A DNA stretch of 64,000 nt from an uncultured Clostridia bacterium. GTDB taxonomy: Bacteria; Bacillota; Clostridia; Christensenellales; Pumilibacteraceae. The stretch covers positions 1 through 64,000 of the forward strand of contig CAKQPR010000006.1 of the NCBI GenBank assembly GCA_934270565.1. The letters are read 5' to 3'. The number at the start of each line of letters is the position of its first letter. Position 1 is the first letter of the stretch. The notes under the pieces are model-generated. The model was not told the origin of the DNA and did not search any database. It saw only the letters and a program-made list of their open reading frames with translations. The position numbers and the translations under genes were made by a program. Positions 28,044-36,299 of this stretch are shown here, one piece after another.

Positions 28044-29129
28044 TCACTTATCTCCCCTATCGCTGTATAAAAGCGGAGATGCCATGCCTTGTTTTCTGAA
28101 TTTTATCGGTATTATTTTGTTCACCCATTGATCTCTTATATTATTCGGTGCGACCTCTCCGTCAAACTCCCATCTTCCCGTAACATCTTTCTCATCATTT
28201 TCCCACATTTTAGCGTGATACCAACTCTTTACTTTGTACACTTCTCTTACCTGTTTGTCGATAACTGCTAACACATATTGATAATCATTCACCCTCTTAC
28301 CTGCCATCCAACAATGCCTTGTTGCGTCGTATAAATTATTATCACATTTTTTAACTCTTTCATATGTTGTTTTTATTATTATAAATTTTGGTTCAAGTGG
28401 AAAATCTTCACACTTTCCATCATTTGTTAAAGGTTTCTTTCCTGAAAACCCCATATTTCTGGTGTTTTCTGCGCTTAAATTATGAGTATCGTTCTTTTTA
28501 ATTATATCAAAGGAAATATCTTTCAATCCTGCTCTTACCTCTTCTTCTTGGTACTTAGACCGAAAGTACTCCCACACTAAAGATTCTATCAATTTTGGAG
28601 TGAGCGTTTCTTTTATTTTTTTAACACTTCCTCTTTTTTCATTTTCGCTTTTTATGTATTTCTTTATTTCAATCTCATCAATATTGTCCTTATTCAATAA
28701 TTCAAGAAGTTTAATACCATCAGGATTATCATTACAAAAATCAATTGAAATACTATTTACCTCTCGTGTTCCATAACAGTAAGAATATAAGTAAATCTTA
28801 TCGCAAACAATCATTCCGATTGACATATGGAACAGTTCAAGATAACTCTTCAATTGATTCTCCATATTCGTAGAAAACTTAAGATTGTATTGTTTTAATT
28901 CAATATCGAAAATATTTTCATTCCCTTTTTTTAAAATTATATCAGGAATAACTCTTTCACGAGATCCGATTCCTTTATTTTCCTGAGTAGAAAACTCTCT
29001 CAACAATTTGCTATATCCTAAAAACTCAGAACAGTATAGCTCCCATAAACTTTGAATTTTACTTTCAACACTATTGTAATTTTCTTTATACTGTTTTACT
29101 ATAAGATTCCACTTCTCTTTCGTTTCCAT
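28044..29129 (-). CDS. AT-rich restriction-endonuclease-like protein
   Basis: The ATG at 29129 (METKEKWN) follows AGGAGACAGG. The 361-residue product has a PD-(D/E)xK nuclease-like core in its N-terminal half: PD at residues 62-63, then a 13-residue gap and ELK at 77-79. This resembles HsdR-N-type domains. The C-terminal 130 residues (with CWMAGKRVNDYQYVLAV and EVYKVKSWYH) look like a separate domain that I cannot name with confidence. Codon use is far more AT-rich than all neighbours, and it sits alone, so horizontal acquisition is likely. No partner methyltransferase is adjacent. A defence role is inferred. Confidence 0.65.
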   Translation of the reverse strand: METKEKWNLIVKQYKENYNSVESKIQSLWELYCSEFLGYSKLLREFSTQENKGIGSRERVIPDIILKKGNENIFDIELKQYNLKFSTNMENQLKSYLELFHMSIGMIVCDKIYLYSYCYGTREVNSISIDFCNDNPDGIKLLELLNKDNIDEIEIKKYIKSENEKRGSVKKIKETLTPKLIESLVWEYFRSKYQEEEVRAGLKDISFDIIKKNDTHNLSAENTRNMGFSGKKPLTNDGKCEDFPLEPKFIIIKTTYERVKKCDNNLYDATRHCWMAGKRVNDYQYVLAVIDKQVREVYKVKSWYHAKMWENDEKDVTGRWEFDGEVAPNNIRDQWVNKIIPIKFRKQGMASPLLYSDRGDK

Positions 29130-29152
29130 TAAACCCTGTCTCCTATGCAAAT

Positions 29153-29181
29153 ATAATAACAAATAAATACGCTCTTGTCAA
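29153..29181 (-). promoter_or_regulatory. Promoter of the endonuclease-like gene
   Basis: TTGACA (29176-29181), 17 bases, TATTAT (29153-29158) on the minus strand. Confidence 0.7.
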
Positions 29182-29211
29182 TACTTCAACAATAATCAAC
29201 AAAATATAAAG

Positions 29212-29778
29212 TTACCTTTCTGTATTTTCGCGTTCGGTGATATCGTCTATGAGCCCGTTTTTGCGTGTGAAGTCGAACATTGCGGCGCCGCCGCTTTTAC
29301 GGACGAGGTAGTAACCGCCGCCGTCCGAAAAGTCGTCGTTGGGAATGACTTCCTCGTATTCGGAAAAGAATTCGCCGAGCGCTTCGTCGGTGACGGTCGC
29401 GGACAGTTCGGGGGTCATAAGCGCGCGGGCGGCGGAATAATCGCCGCTTGTAACGCACCCGAAAAACCTCACGGCGCAGTCGGTTTCCTTTTCCTTGGGC
29501 GCGGGCGGATCGGGGCAATAGACGTAGTTGTAGCGCGGAGCGAATCTGATCACCGCTTCGCAATCGCTGAGTTTCGTTACCTTTACGAGCCCCGCGTTAC
29601 TGTCGGGGCGAACGCCGCAAATCTTGACGGTGTACGGCAACAGCGCCGCGCACAGCGGCAAAAGCGTGATATAAGTCACGCGGTCGGACTGAATCGTAAC
29701 TCCGCGCTTATCGGTAAAAGCTCCGTTGATAAGATATGCGCTCTCGAAATCGGGGCGCAGAAACAAATTGATTTTCAT
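29212..29778 (-). CDS. Hypothetical protein
   Basis: The ATG at 29778 (MKINLFLRP) gives 188 residues; a longer open frame upstream overlaps the divergent gene and is rejected. No signal peptide. A hydrophobic stretch around TYITLLPLCAALLPY could be buried or a short membrane segment. The last 80 residues (acidic, aromatic, Asp/Gly-rich) look like a small globular domain. TATAAT lies six bases before the ATG, so it may be read from a leaderless mRNA. Function unknown. Confidence 0.6.
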   Translation of the reverse strand: MKINLFLRPDFESAYLINGAFTDKRGVTIQSDRVTYITLLPLCAALLPYTVKICGVRPDSNAGLVKVTKLSDCEAVIRFAPRYNYVYCPDPPAPKEKETDCAVRFFGCVTSGDYSAARALMTPELSATVTDEALGEFFSEYEEVIPNDDFSDGGGYYLVRKSGGAAMFDFTRKNGLIDDITERENTER

Positions 29779-29871
29779 ACCATTATTATATTTGCCGAAA
29801 GCCGCCCGATATGAGTATAAAACGGCTTTTTTCGGTCGAAAATCGTTGTACAAAACCACTTCGGAGACGTT

Positions 29872-30462
29872 ATGAACGACTGGGATATTCGGGAAACCAA
29901 AAGATTGTTCGAGCTTGCCGCCGCCTCTTCCGCGCGCGGCGAGGGGCTGGGCGGCGTTTTCAGAACGATTGCGCGCGAGAACGGCAGAACCGCAGGAAGC
30001 GTGCGCAACTACTATTACGCGCAACTCAAAACGTTCGCGATGCTGCCCGACGCGGCTCGTTCGCTCGGGATAAGCGCGGTTACGTTCGCGAAAAAGGATT
30101 TTGTGCCGTTTACGCAGGACGAAATCAACGAGCTGATCGCGCTCGTGCTCGTGGGAAAAGCGCGCGGCAAAAGCGTGCGCGCCGTTATCGCCGAAAAAGC
30201 GGATAACGATCCGAAAAACACGCTGCGATTGCAGAATAAATACCGCTCGATGGTAAGTTGCCACCCCGACCGCGTTCGGAAAATCATGGCAAGGCTTCGC
30301 GCCGACGGTAAGACTTATTACGATCCGTATCTTCGGCGCGTGGTTTCGCCGGATTCCGACTTGCCGTCCGATCTCACAGCGATAACCGACCTTATCAAGG
30401 GGCTTTCCGCTTCCGACCGCCTGCGCGTCGTGAGACTTCTTACCGAAAGCATTACCTGTTAA
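29872..30462 (+). CDS. Myb/RsfA-like DNA-binding protein
   Basis: A 196-residue protein whose N-terminal 55 residues resemble a Myb/SANT-like helix set (DWDIRETKRLFELA...GRTAGSVRNYYY), followed by a second similar block (VPFTQDEINELIALVL...RLQNKYRSMV). This two-block layout recalls RsfA-type prespore regulators, but sequence similarity is loose. GGAGACG precedes the ATG. It is divergent from the hypothetical gene at 29778 and overlaps the small minus-strand gene at its 3' end by 11 bases. Confidence 0.6.
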   Translation: MNDWDIRETKRLFELAAASSARGEGLGGVFRTIARENGRTAGSVRNYYYAQLKTFAMLPDAARSLGISAVTFAKKDFVPFTQDEINELIALVLVGKARGKSVRAVIAEKADNDPKNTLRLQNKYRSMVSCHPDRVRKIMARLRADGKTYYDPYLRRVVSPDSDLPSDLTAITDLIKGLSASDRLRVVRLLTESITC

Positions 30463-30595
30463 TCAAGTCTTCGACGTCGATCGCTATATCGGATAAGGCT
30501 AAATCCATATTCCGTAAAACGACTTCTATATCTTTTAGCTTCCCGTTTATAATCCTTAAAAGTTCCGTTATGATTTTATTCTGTTCTTCTTCCAT
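30452..30595 (-). CDS. Small 47-residue protein divergent from an XRE repressor
   Basis: Translated directly: MEEEQNKIITELLRIINGKL to DIAIDVEDLINR. It is acidic and probably a long amphipathic helix with heptad-like hydrophobics. GAGGCAGAT lies right before the ATG and a near-perfect promoter stands in front (30611-30639), with a 16 bp palindrome in the spacer. The promoter, ribosome site and regulated setting argue for a real gene. It overlaps the end of the plus-strand gene by 11 bases. Function unknown; a phage or toxin-antitoxin accessory is possible. Confidence 0.6.
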   Translation of the reverse strand: MEEEQNKIITELLRIINGKLKDIEVVLRNMDLALSDIAIDVEDLINR

Positions 30596-30610
30596 ATCTG
30601 CCTCGATATA

Positions 30611-30639
30611 ATTCTAACACTAATTTTAGTGTATGTCAA
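30611..30639 (-). promoter_or_regulatory. Promoter of the 47-residue gene with operator in spacer
   Basis: On the minus strand TTGACA (30634-30639), 17 bases, TAGAAT (30611-30616). The 16 bp palindrome fills the spacer, so a bound repressor would block RNA polymerase. Confidence 0.75.
30617..30632. promoter_or_regulatory. Operator O1 (palindrome ACACTAA-TT-TTAGTGT)
   Basis: Perfect 7 bp arms around TT. It lies between the -35 and -10 boxes of the minus-strand promoter. Confidence 0.75.
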
Positions 30640-30646
30640 GCCTCTT

Positions 30647-30662
30647 ACCCTAAGTTTAGTGT
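30647..30662. promoter_or_regulatory. Operator O2 (ACCCTAAGTTTAGTGT)
   Basis: Matches O1 at 14 of 16 positions and starts exactly 30 bases away, about three helical turns. It abuts the XRE gene's own -10 box (30662-30667), suggesting autoregulation. Confidence 0.7.
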
Positions 30663-30667
30663 AAAAT
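30662..30667 (+). promoter_or_regulatory. -10 box of a probably leaderless XRE mRNA
   Basis: TAAAAT ends six bases before the ATG at 30674. There is no Shine-Dalgarno site and no clear -35 box. Confidence 0.5.
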
Positions 30668-30673
30668 CTCGGT

Positions 30674-30883
30674 ATGAGTTTAGGCGAAAACATTAAAAAT
30701 TTGCGTGTGGCGAGCGGGTTGACGCAGAAAACGTTTGCCGAAAAAATGCAAACAACGCAACAGCGCGTAAGCGAATGGGAATGTGATCGGATCGAGCCTT
30801 CGCTTTATAACGTGATAAAAATGCTTAAAGTGCTTGACGTGACGTTCGAGGAACTCACCGAAGGTTTGGATGAAAGACATTAA
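30674..30883 (+). CDS. XRE-family repressor (Cro/CI-type HTH)
   Basis: A 69-residue single-domain helix-turn-helix protein: LGENIKNLRVASGLTQKTFA, then TTQQRVSEWECDRIEPSLY as the recognition segment. It probably binds the two 16 bp palindromes upstream as a dimer, repressing both itself and the divergent 47-residue gene. There is no sensor domain. A terminator follows within two bases of the stop. Confidence 0.9.
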   Translation: MSLGENIKNLRVASGLTQKTFAEKMQTTQQRVSEWECDRIEPSLYNVIKMLKVLDVTFEELTEGLDERH

Positions 30884-30884
30884 A

Positions 30885-30912
30885 AAGGAGCTGTTTATTT
30901 GCAGCTCCTTTT
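30885..30912 (+). terminator. Terminator after the XRE gene
   Basis: AAGGAGCTG (30885-30893) pairs with CAGCTCCTT (30902-30910), followed by TT. Flanking A and T runs make it usable in both directions. Confidence 0.8.
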
Positions 30913-31117
30913 GATTTGCCCGCCTGCTATGGTCTAATGTCATTTCGACCGAAGTGAGGGTGATACCCGAACGCAGCAGAGAAATCCCCCGCGGTTGTCA
31001 GTCGATAACGCTACTGTTTGCAATATTTTCGACCGTTTTTGTCGGCATAGCCGACGGTAGGGCGGTTCGCCCTCGGACCGCCGACAGGGTGGACGAGGAA
31101 CGCCCAGACCTTATAAG

Positions 31118-31345
31118 GCTTCCCCTCGGGGGGAAGCTCTGCCGCAGGCGGTGATGAGGGGTTGTCTTTTACGTTACGTTTATCATAACCCGACCCCTCA
31201 TTCGTCACTCGGTTCGCTTCGCTCGCACTCGTGCCACCTCCCAGCTCGTAGCATAGCTACTTCGCCGCTTTGGCTAAAAACAGTCGCCTGTGGACTGTTT
31301 TTACGGTGCTTCGCACCGCCGCGTCGCGCCCCCAAGGGGGAAGGC
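31118..31345 (+). repeat. Bipartite repeat copy 3, interrupted by a three-hairpin element
   Basis: Outer ends are GCTTCCCC and GGGGGAAGGC. The inner half uses the 'cattcgtcactcggttcgcttcgctcgcactcgtgccacc' variant instead of the 'cttgcctacgctatcgcttcggcaatccacc' variant. The nested element is at 31244-31330. Confidence 0.8.
31244..31330 (+). repeat. Three-hairpin interspersed element, copy 5
   Basis: Hairpin 1 GTAGC-ATA-GCTAC, hairpin 2 TAAAAACAGTC/GACTGTTTTTA with loop GCCTGTG, hairpin 3 GGTGCTTCGCACC. Confidence 0.8.
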
Positions 31346-31593
31346 AAAATAAAGACTGTTTCGCGGTTTGGCGGGCGGACGAGGGCGTCCGCCCCTACCA
31401 CTACGTTCTACCGAATGTAAGTACGGGCGTAGCCGACTTGCCCACAGGAGCTTCCTGCCATCGCCGACGGGCGGACGAGGGCGTCCGCCCCTACCGCGCT
31501 CTACCGAATGTAAGTACGGACGTAGCCGTCTTGCCCGCAGGAGCTTCCTGCCATCGCCGACTTGCCAGCGGCGGCTCCCTGTCGGGCGCATAG

Positions 31594-31625
31594 AAAAAAC
31601 CCGAGAGGTTTCTCTCGGGTTTTTA
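31594..31625 (-). terminator. Terminator of the rpsL-rpsG-fusA-tuf operon
   Basis: On the minus strand ACCCGAGAG pairs with CTCTCGGGT around a short loop and is followed by TTTTTT. It begins 21 bases after the tuf stop. Confidence 0.85.
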
Positions 31626-31645
31626 GTAATAAGCCGAAGCTTAAA

Positions 31646-32848
31646 TTACTTGATGATGGTGGAAACGACGCCGGAACCAACCGTTCTGCCGCCTTCGCGG
31701 ATAGCGAAGCGAAGTCCCTGCTCAAGCGCGATGGGCGCGATAAGCTTGACGGTGATGGTGACGTGGTCGCCGGGCATAACCATTTCGACGCCTGCGGGAA
31801 GGTCGATAGTACCGGTAACATCGGTGGTTCTGAAGTAGAACTGGGGACGATAGCCGTTGAAGAACGGAGTATGACGTCCGCCTTCTTCCTTCTTAAGGAC
31901 GTAGATCTGACCGGTGAATTCGGTGTGGGGGGTGATGGAACCGGGTTTAGCGATAACCTGTCCGCGCTCGATGTCCTTACGGTCGATACCGCGAAGAAGG
32001 ATACCTGCGTTGTCGCCGGCTTGCGCGAAGTCAAGCGATTTACGGAACATTTCGATACCGGTTACGACCGAGGTCTTGGTAGCCTTGATACCGACGATTT
32101 CCACGGGGTCCTGAATCTTAACCTGACCGCGCTCTACTCTGCCGGTAGCGACGGTACCACGACCGGTGATGGTGAATACGTCTTCTACAGGCATAAGGAA
32201 GGGCTTGTCGGTGTCGCGCTCGGGAGCGGGGATATAGCTGTCGATAGCGTCCATAAGCTCGAAAATGGGCTTGCACTCGGGACCGTCAACGTTGCCTGCG
32301 GTTGCGGCTTCGAGAGCCTTTACAGCGGAACCGCGGATGATCGGGGTGTCGTCGCCGGGGAAGTCGTACGAGGTAAGAAGCTCGCGGATTTCCATTTCGA
32401 CGAGGTCGAGAAGCTCGGGATCGTCAACGAGGTCGGTCTTGTTCATGAATACGACGATCTTGGGAACGCCGACCTGACGGGCGAGAAGAATGTGCTCGCG
32501 GGTCTGGGGCATGGGACCGTCGGTAGCGGCGACTACGAGGATAGCGCCGTCCATCTGAGCCGCGCCGGTGATCATGTTCTTTACATAGTCGGCGTGACCG
32601 GGGCAGTCAACGTGAGCGTAGTGACGGTTAGCGGTCTCGTACTCAACGTGAGCGGTGTTTATCGTAATTCCTCTTGCTTTCTCTTCGGGTGCCTTATCGA
32701 TCTCGTCGTAACGCATCTTCTGGGAAAGACCCTTCGCTGCAAGCGTCATGGTGATCGCTGCGGTAAGGGTGGTTTTGCCGTGGTCGACGTGTCCGATGGT
32801 ACCAACGTTGACGTGCGGCTTGCTTCTGTCGAATTTTGCCTTTGCCAT
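31646..32848 (-). CDS. tuf: Elongation factor Tu
   Basis: The 400-residue EF-Tu starts at MAKAKFDRSKPHVN (ATG 32848, after CGGAGGAAAAATT). GHVDHGKTT is the P-loop, DCPGH and NKTD the other GTP motifs, and the three-domain length is standard. EF-Tu delivers aminoacyl-tRNA to the ribosome. It is the last gene of the str operon. Confidence 0.98.
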   Translation of the reverse strand: MAKAKFDRSKPHVNVGTIGHVDHGKTTLTAAITMTLAAKGLSQKMRYDEIDKAPEEKARGITINTAHVEYETANRHYAHVDCPGHADYVKNMITGAAQMDGAILVVAATDGPMPQTREHILLARQVGVPKIVVFMNKTDLVDDPELLDLVEMEIRELLTSYDFPGDDTPIIRGSAVKALEAATAGNVDGPECKPIFELMDAIDSYIPAPERDTDKPFLMPVEDVFTITGRGTVATGRVERGQVKIQDPVEIVGIKATKTSVVTGIEMFRKSLDFAQAGDNAGILLRGIDRKDIERGQVIAKPGSITPHTEFTGQIYVLKKEEGGRHTPFFNGYRPQFYFRTTDVTGTIDLPAGVEMVMPGDHVTITVKLIAPIALEQGLRFAIREGGRTVGSGVVSTIIK

Positions 32849-32976
32849 TGTAATTTTTCCTCCGAAATAATTTTTGGTTTTGGATTTTATTTGGCGGTGG
32901 ATCGTCTCCACTACCTACTATTATAAATGAAAATTAACTTTTTTACAAGCGTTTTGCGATAGATTAAAAATTTATT

Positions 32977-35094
32977 TTAATCTTTCTTGGCACGTTCGCC
33001 GATAACCTTCTCTGCGATCGAGCGCGGAACTTCCTCGTAGTGGTCGAAAGTCATGGTGTAGTTACCGCGACCCTGCGTGCGCGAACGAAGGTCGGTTGCG
33101 TAACCGAACATTTCCGCGAGCGGGATCATTGCGTGAATTTCCTCGCTTCCGTTGACGAGTTCCATACCCATAAGGTTGCCGCGGCGCGAGCTGATGTTGC
33201 CCATAACGTCGCCGAGGTACTCTTCGGGAAGAGTAACGTCAACTTTCATAACGGGTTCCATAAGAACGGCGTCTGCCTTGCGCATACCCTCTTTGAACGC
33301 CATAGATCCTGCGATCTTGAACGCCATTTCGGACGAGTCGACTTCGTGGTAGCTTCCGTCGTAAACGGTGACTTTGAAGTCTACGCACTCGTAACCGCCG
33401 AGGATACCGCTCATCTTTGCTTCGCGGATACCTGCGTCGATAGCGGGGATATATTCTTTCGGGATCGAACCGCCGACGGTCTTGTCCTCGAAGACGTAAC
33501 CCGCACCCGGCTCGAGGGGTTCCATATAGATCTTGCAGTGACCGTACTGACCTTTACCGCCGGACTGACGAACGTACTTGCCTTCGACGTCGACCTTTTT
33601 ACGGATAGCCTCGCGGTACGCGACCTGCGGCTTACCGACGTTAGCTTCGACCTTGAATTCGCGAAGCATACGGTCTACGATGATTTCGAGGTGAAGTTCG
33701 CCCATACCCGCGATGATGGTCTGACCGGTTTCCTGATCGGTGTAGGTCTTGAACGTCGGGTCTTCTTCGGCGAGCTTGACAAGCGCCATCGTCATTTTTT
33801 CCTGACTTGCTTTGGTCTTGGGCTCGATAGCGACGCGGATAACGGGCTCGGGGAACTCCATAGATTCGAGAATTATGGGTTTCGCGGGATCGCAAAGCGT
33901 GTCGCCGGTGGTGGTGTCTTTAAGTCCCACGAACGCGCAGATATCGCCGGCATAGATTTCATCGATCTCGGTACGGTTGTTAGCGTGCATCATAAGGATA
34001 CGGCCGATACGCTCTTTCTTGTCCTTGGTGGAGTTGAGAACGTAGCTGCCGGACTGAAGCGTACCCGAGTAGCAACGGAAGAACGCGAGTTTTCCGACGA
34101 ACGGGTCCGCCATAATCTTGAACGCAAGTCCCGAGAACGGAGCGGAATCGCTGGTTTCGCGCTCTTCGACGGTAACGCCGTCGAGAAGCGTGCCCTTAAC
34201 GTGCGGTACATCGAGGGGCGAGGGCATATAATCGACGATTGCGTCGAGAAGCTTCTGAACGCCCTTATTCTTGAACGAGCTGCCGCAGGTAACGGGGTTG
34301 ATCTTCATTGCGATGGTGAGCTTACGGATAGCCTTCTTGATCTCTTCGACCGTGAAGTCCGCGCCTTCGTTTTCGAAGTATCTCTCCATAAGTTCGTCGT
34401 CGGATTCTGCGACGATTTCGAGGAGTTTCGCACGATATTCGTTAGCCTGATCCTGATATTCGGCGGGAATATCGCTCTCGTCCATAACGGTGCCGAGGTC
34501 GTCCTTGTAGACGTCGGCTTTCATCGTAACGAGGTCGATAACGCCCACGAACGTGTCTGCGGAACCGATGGGAAGCTGGATAGCGACGGGGGTCGCTTTA
34601 AGACGGGTGCGCATCATATCCATAACGTTGAAGAAGTTTGCACCGTCACGGTCCATCTTATTCACGTATGCGATACGGGGAACGCCGTACTTGTCCGCCT
34701 GACGCCAAACGGTCTCGGACTGGGGCTGAACGCCGCCGCGCGCGCAGAACACCGCAACGGATCCGTCGAGGACTTTAAGCGATCTTTCGACCTCTACGGT
34801 AAAGTCGACGTGTCCGGGGGTGTCGATGATGTTGATACGGGTATACGGCTCTTTGCTGCCTGCCGAGCGGTCTACTCTCCACTGAGTGGTGGTAGCTGCG
34901 GAAGTAATGGTAATACCGCGTTCCTGCTCCTGCTCCATCCAGTCCATGGTAGCCGCGCCTTCGTGAACCTCGCCGATCTTGTGAGTTTTTCCCGTATAGT
35001 ACAGGATACGCTCGGTCGTGGTGGTTTTTCCGGCGTCGATGTGAGCCATAATACCGATGTTTCTGATATTCTCTAATGCGTATTGTCTGGGCAT
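32977..35094 (-). CDS. fusA: Elongation factor G
   Basis: A 705-residue translocase GTPase. AHIDAGKTTTTE is the P-loop, DTPGHVDF and NKMDR the other GTP motifs. RGITITSAATT in switch I marks the classical EF-G. AAGGAGACTCG lies before the ATG, 15 bases after rpsG. Confidence 0.98.
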   Translation of the reverse strand: MPRQYALENIRNIGIMAHIDAGKTTTTERILYYTGKTHKIGEVHEGAATMDWMEQEQERGITITSAATTTQWRVDRSAGSKEPYTRINIIDTPGHVDFTVEVERSLKVLDGSVAVFCARGGVQPQSETVWRQADKYGVPRIAYVNKMDRDGANFFNVMDMMRTRLKATPVAIQLPIGSADTFVGVIDLVTMKADVYKDDLGTVMDESDIPAEYQDQANEYRAKLLEIVAESDDELMERYFENEGADFTVEEIKKAIRKLTIAMKINPVTCGSSFKNKGVQKLLDAIVDYMPSPLDVPHVKGTLLDGVTVEERETSDSAPFSGLAFKIMADPFVGKLAFFRCYSGTLQSGSYVLNSTKDKKERIGRILMMHANNRTEIDEIYAGDICAFVGLKDTTTGDTLCDPAKPIILESMEFPEPVIRVAIEPKTKASQEKMTMALVKLAEEDPTFKTYTDQETGQTIIAGMGELHLEIIVDRMLREFKVEANVGKPQVAYREAIRKKVDVEGKYVRQSGGKGQYGHCKIYMEPLEPGAGYVFEDKTVGGSIPKEYIPAIDAGIREAKMSGILGGYECVDFKVTVYDGSYHEVDSSEMAFKIAGSMAFKEGMRKADAVLMEPVMKVDVTLPEEYLGDVMGNISSRRGNLMGMELVNGSEEIHAMIPLAEMFGYATDLRSRTQGRGNYTMTFDHYEEVPRSIAEKVIGERAKKD

Positions 35095-35109
35095 ATCGAG
35101 TCTCCTTGA

Positions 35110-35580
35110 TTACCAGCGGTAGTGCGCGAACGCCTTGTTCGCTTCTGCCGCGCGGTGCATCTCTTCTTTTCTCTTTACCGAAGCGCCGGTGTTGTTGTAA
35201 GCGTCGAGGATTTCGCCCGCGAGCTTCTCTTTCATCGTCTTTTCGCCGCGTTTACGGGCAAAGGCGACCATCCAGCGAATGGCAAGGGTCTGACGGCGAT
35301 CGGGTCTGATCTCCATGGGAACCTGATAGGTCGAGCCGCCTACACGACGAGCTTTGACTTCGAGCATAGGCTTTACGTTCTCGAGCGCCTGCGTGAAGAT
35401 CTCTTCGGGAGCTGCTCCCGTCTTTTCCTTCACTATGTCGAACGCTTCGTAAACGATGCTTTGCGCTGTTCCCTTTTTGCCGTCCTGCATAACCTGGTTG
35501 GTAAGCTTCGTGATTACCTTGCTGTTATACATAGGATCCGGAAGCACGTCGCGCTTCGGGACTCCACTTCTTCTTGGCAT
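35110..35580 (-). CDS. rpsG: 30S ribosomal protein S7
   Basis: A 156-residue S7, which nucleates the 30S head by binding 16S rRNA. MPRRSGVPKRDVLPDP and the internal GGSTYQVPMEI are typical. AAGGAG precedes the ATG. Confidence 0.98.
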   Translation of the reverse strand: MPRRSGVPKRDVLPDPMYNSKVITKLTNQVMQDGKKGTAQSIVYEAFDIVKEKTGAAPEEIFTQALENVKPMLEVKARRVGGSTYQVPMEIRPDRRQTLAIRWMVAFARKRGEKTMKEKLAGEILDAYNNTGASVKRKEEMHRAAEANKAFAHYRW

Positions 35581-35755
35581 GATAGTTTTTCTCCTTAATC
35601 AGATTTTTCCGACGGCTTGTCCCGCGTCGGTCGGGCTAAGGAGCTTGATTTTTAAGTCTCGGGCGAAATGCGGTTTAAGCCCTTTACTCGTAAGCAAGCG
35701 TCCCCTTCTTTTCTTTTCCGCGCTGTCTGTATTATATACGCGGATACTCCGAGGC

Positions 35756-35780
35756 AAAAACGCGCTGATTACTTAGCGCG
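35756..35780 (-). terminator. Attenuator-like hairpin over the rpsL stop codon
   Basis: On the minus strand CGCGCT (35775-35780) pairs with AGCGCG (35761-35766) and is followed by TTTTT. The rpsL TAA stop lies in the loop, so a terminating ribosome would affect folding. Confidence 0.5.
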
Positions 35781-36140
35781 CTTTGCGCCGTATTTAGAGC
35801 GGGCTTGCTTACGTTTCGCTACGCCTGCGGTATCAAGCGCGCCGCGAATGATGTGGTAACGCACACCGGGCAAATCCTTCACTCTGCCACCACGAATAAG
35901 CACGACGCTGTGTTCCTGCAAATTGTGTCCGATTCCCGGAATATAAACGGTACCTTCCATCTTGTTGACAAGACGTACCCTTGCGATCTTACGAAGAGCC
36001 GAGTTGGGCTTTTTCGGGGTCGTGGTCGTTACCGAAAGACATACACCGCGCTTCTGGGGGTTGTTTTCGAGGATAGGACTCATCGACTTGAACTGCACCT
36101 TCTCGCGACCTTTCCTGATCAGCTGGTTTATAGTAGGCAT
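35769..36140 (-). CDS. rpsL: 30S ribosomal protein S12
   Basis: The 123-residue S12 starts at MPTINQLIRKGR (ATG 36140 after AAAGGAGGT); the upstream in-frame extension lacks support. TPKKPNSALRKIARVRL contains the streptomycin-site lysine in its sensitive form. Decoding-centre protein and first gene of the str operon. Confidence 0.98.
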   Translation of the reverse strand: MPTINQLIRKGREKVQFKSMSPILENNPQKRGVCLSVTTTTPKKPNSALRKIARVRLVNKMEGTVYIPGIGHNLQEHSVVLIRGGRVKDLPGVRYHIIRGALDTAGVAKRKQARSKYGAKRAK

Positions 36141-36251
36141 TATTACTCTACCTCCTTTTAGTAGTATTGCCCGCCATTTGAAAAGCGGGACGTTTTCTTT
36201 TTTCGCAAACCGCATTGCGAAAGTATACGCGATTTTTTCGCGCACTTGTTC

Positions 36252-36281
36252 ATTATATCAGTTTTTGTTGCCGTTTGTCAA
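36252..36281 (-). promoter_or_regulatory. Promoter of the str operon
   Basis: TTGACA (36276-36281), 18 bases, TATAAT (36252-36257) on the minus strand; leader of about 105 bases before rpsL. Confidence 0.8.
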
Positions 36282-36299
36282 CGGTTTTGGTAGCGATTT

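Larger units (their letters stand above)
30913..31593. repeat. Intergenic repeat block
   Basis: No gene is seen. It holds a 'catttcgaccgaagtgagggtg' motif, a GGGCGGT/ACCGCCC-type hairpin, an interrupted bipartite repeat (31118-31345) and two nearly identical GGGCGGACG-AGGG-CGTCCGCCC units in tandem (31374-31500). Confidence 0.75.

Noticed and set aside
29779..30264. N-terminal extension of the hypothetical protein ending at 29212
   Set aside because: The extension is antisense to the Myb-like gene; a -10 box sits right before the ATG at 29778.
31301..31593. Frames of 95-155 codons across the GGGCGGACG repeats
   Set aside because: Low-complexity Arg/Pro products read from palindromes; similar frames appear wherever the repeat occurs.
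33040..35076. 678-codon open frame antisense to fusA
   Set aside because: It lies fully inside a certain gene on the other strand and reflects the GC-biased third positions of fusA.
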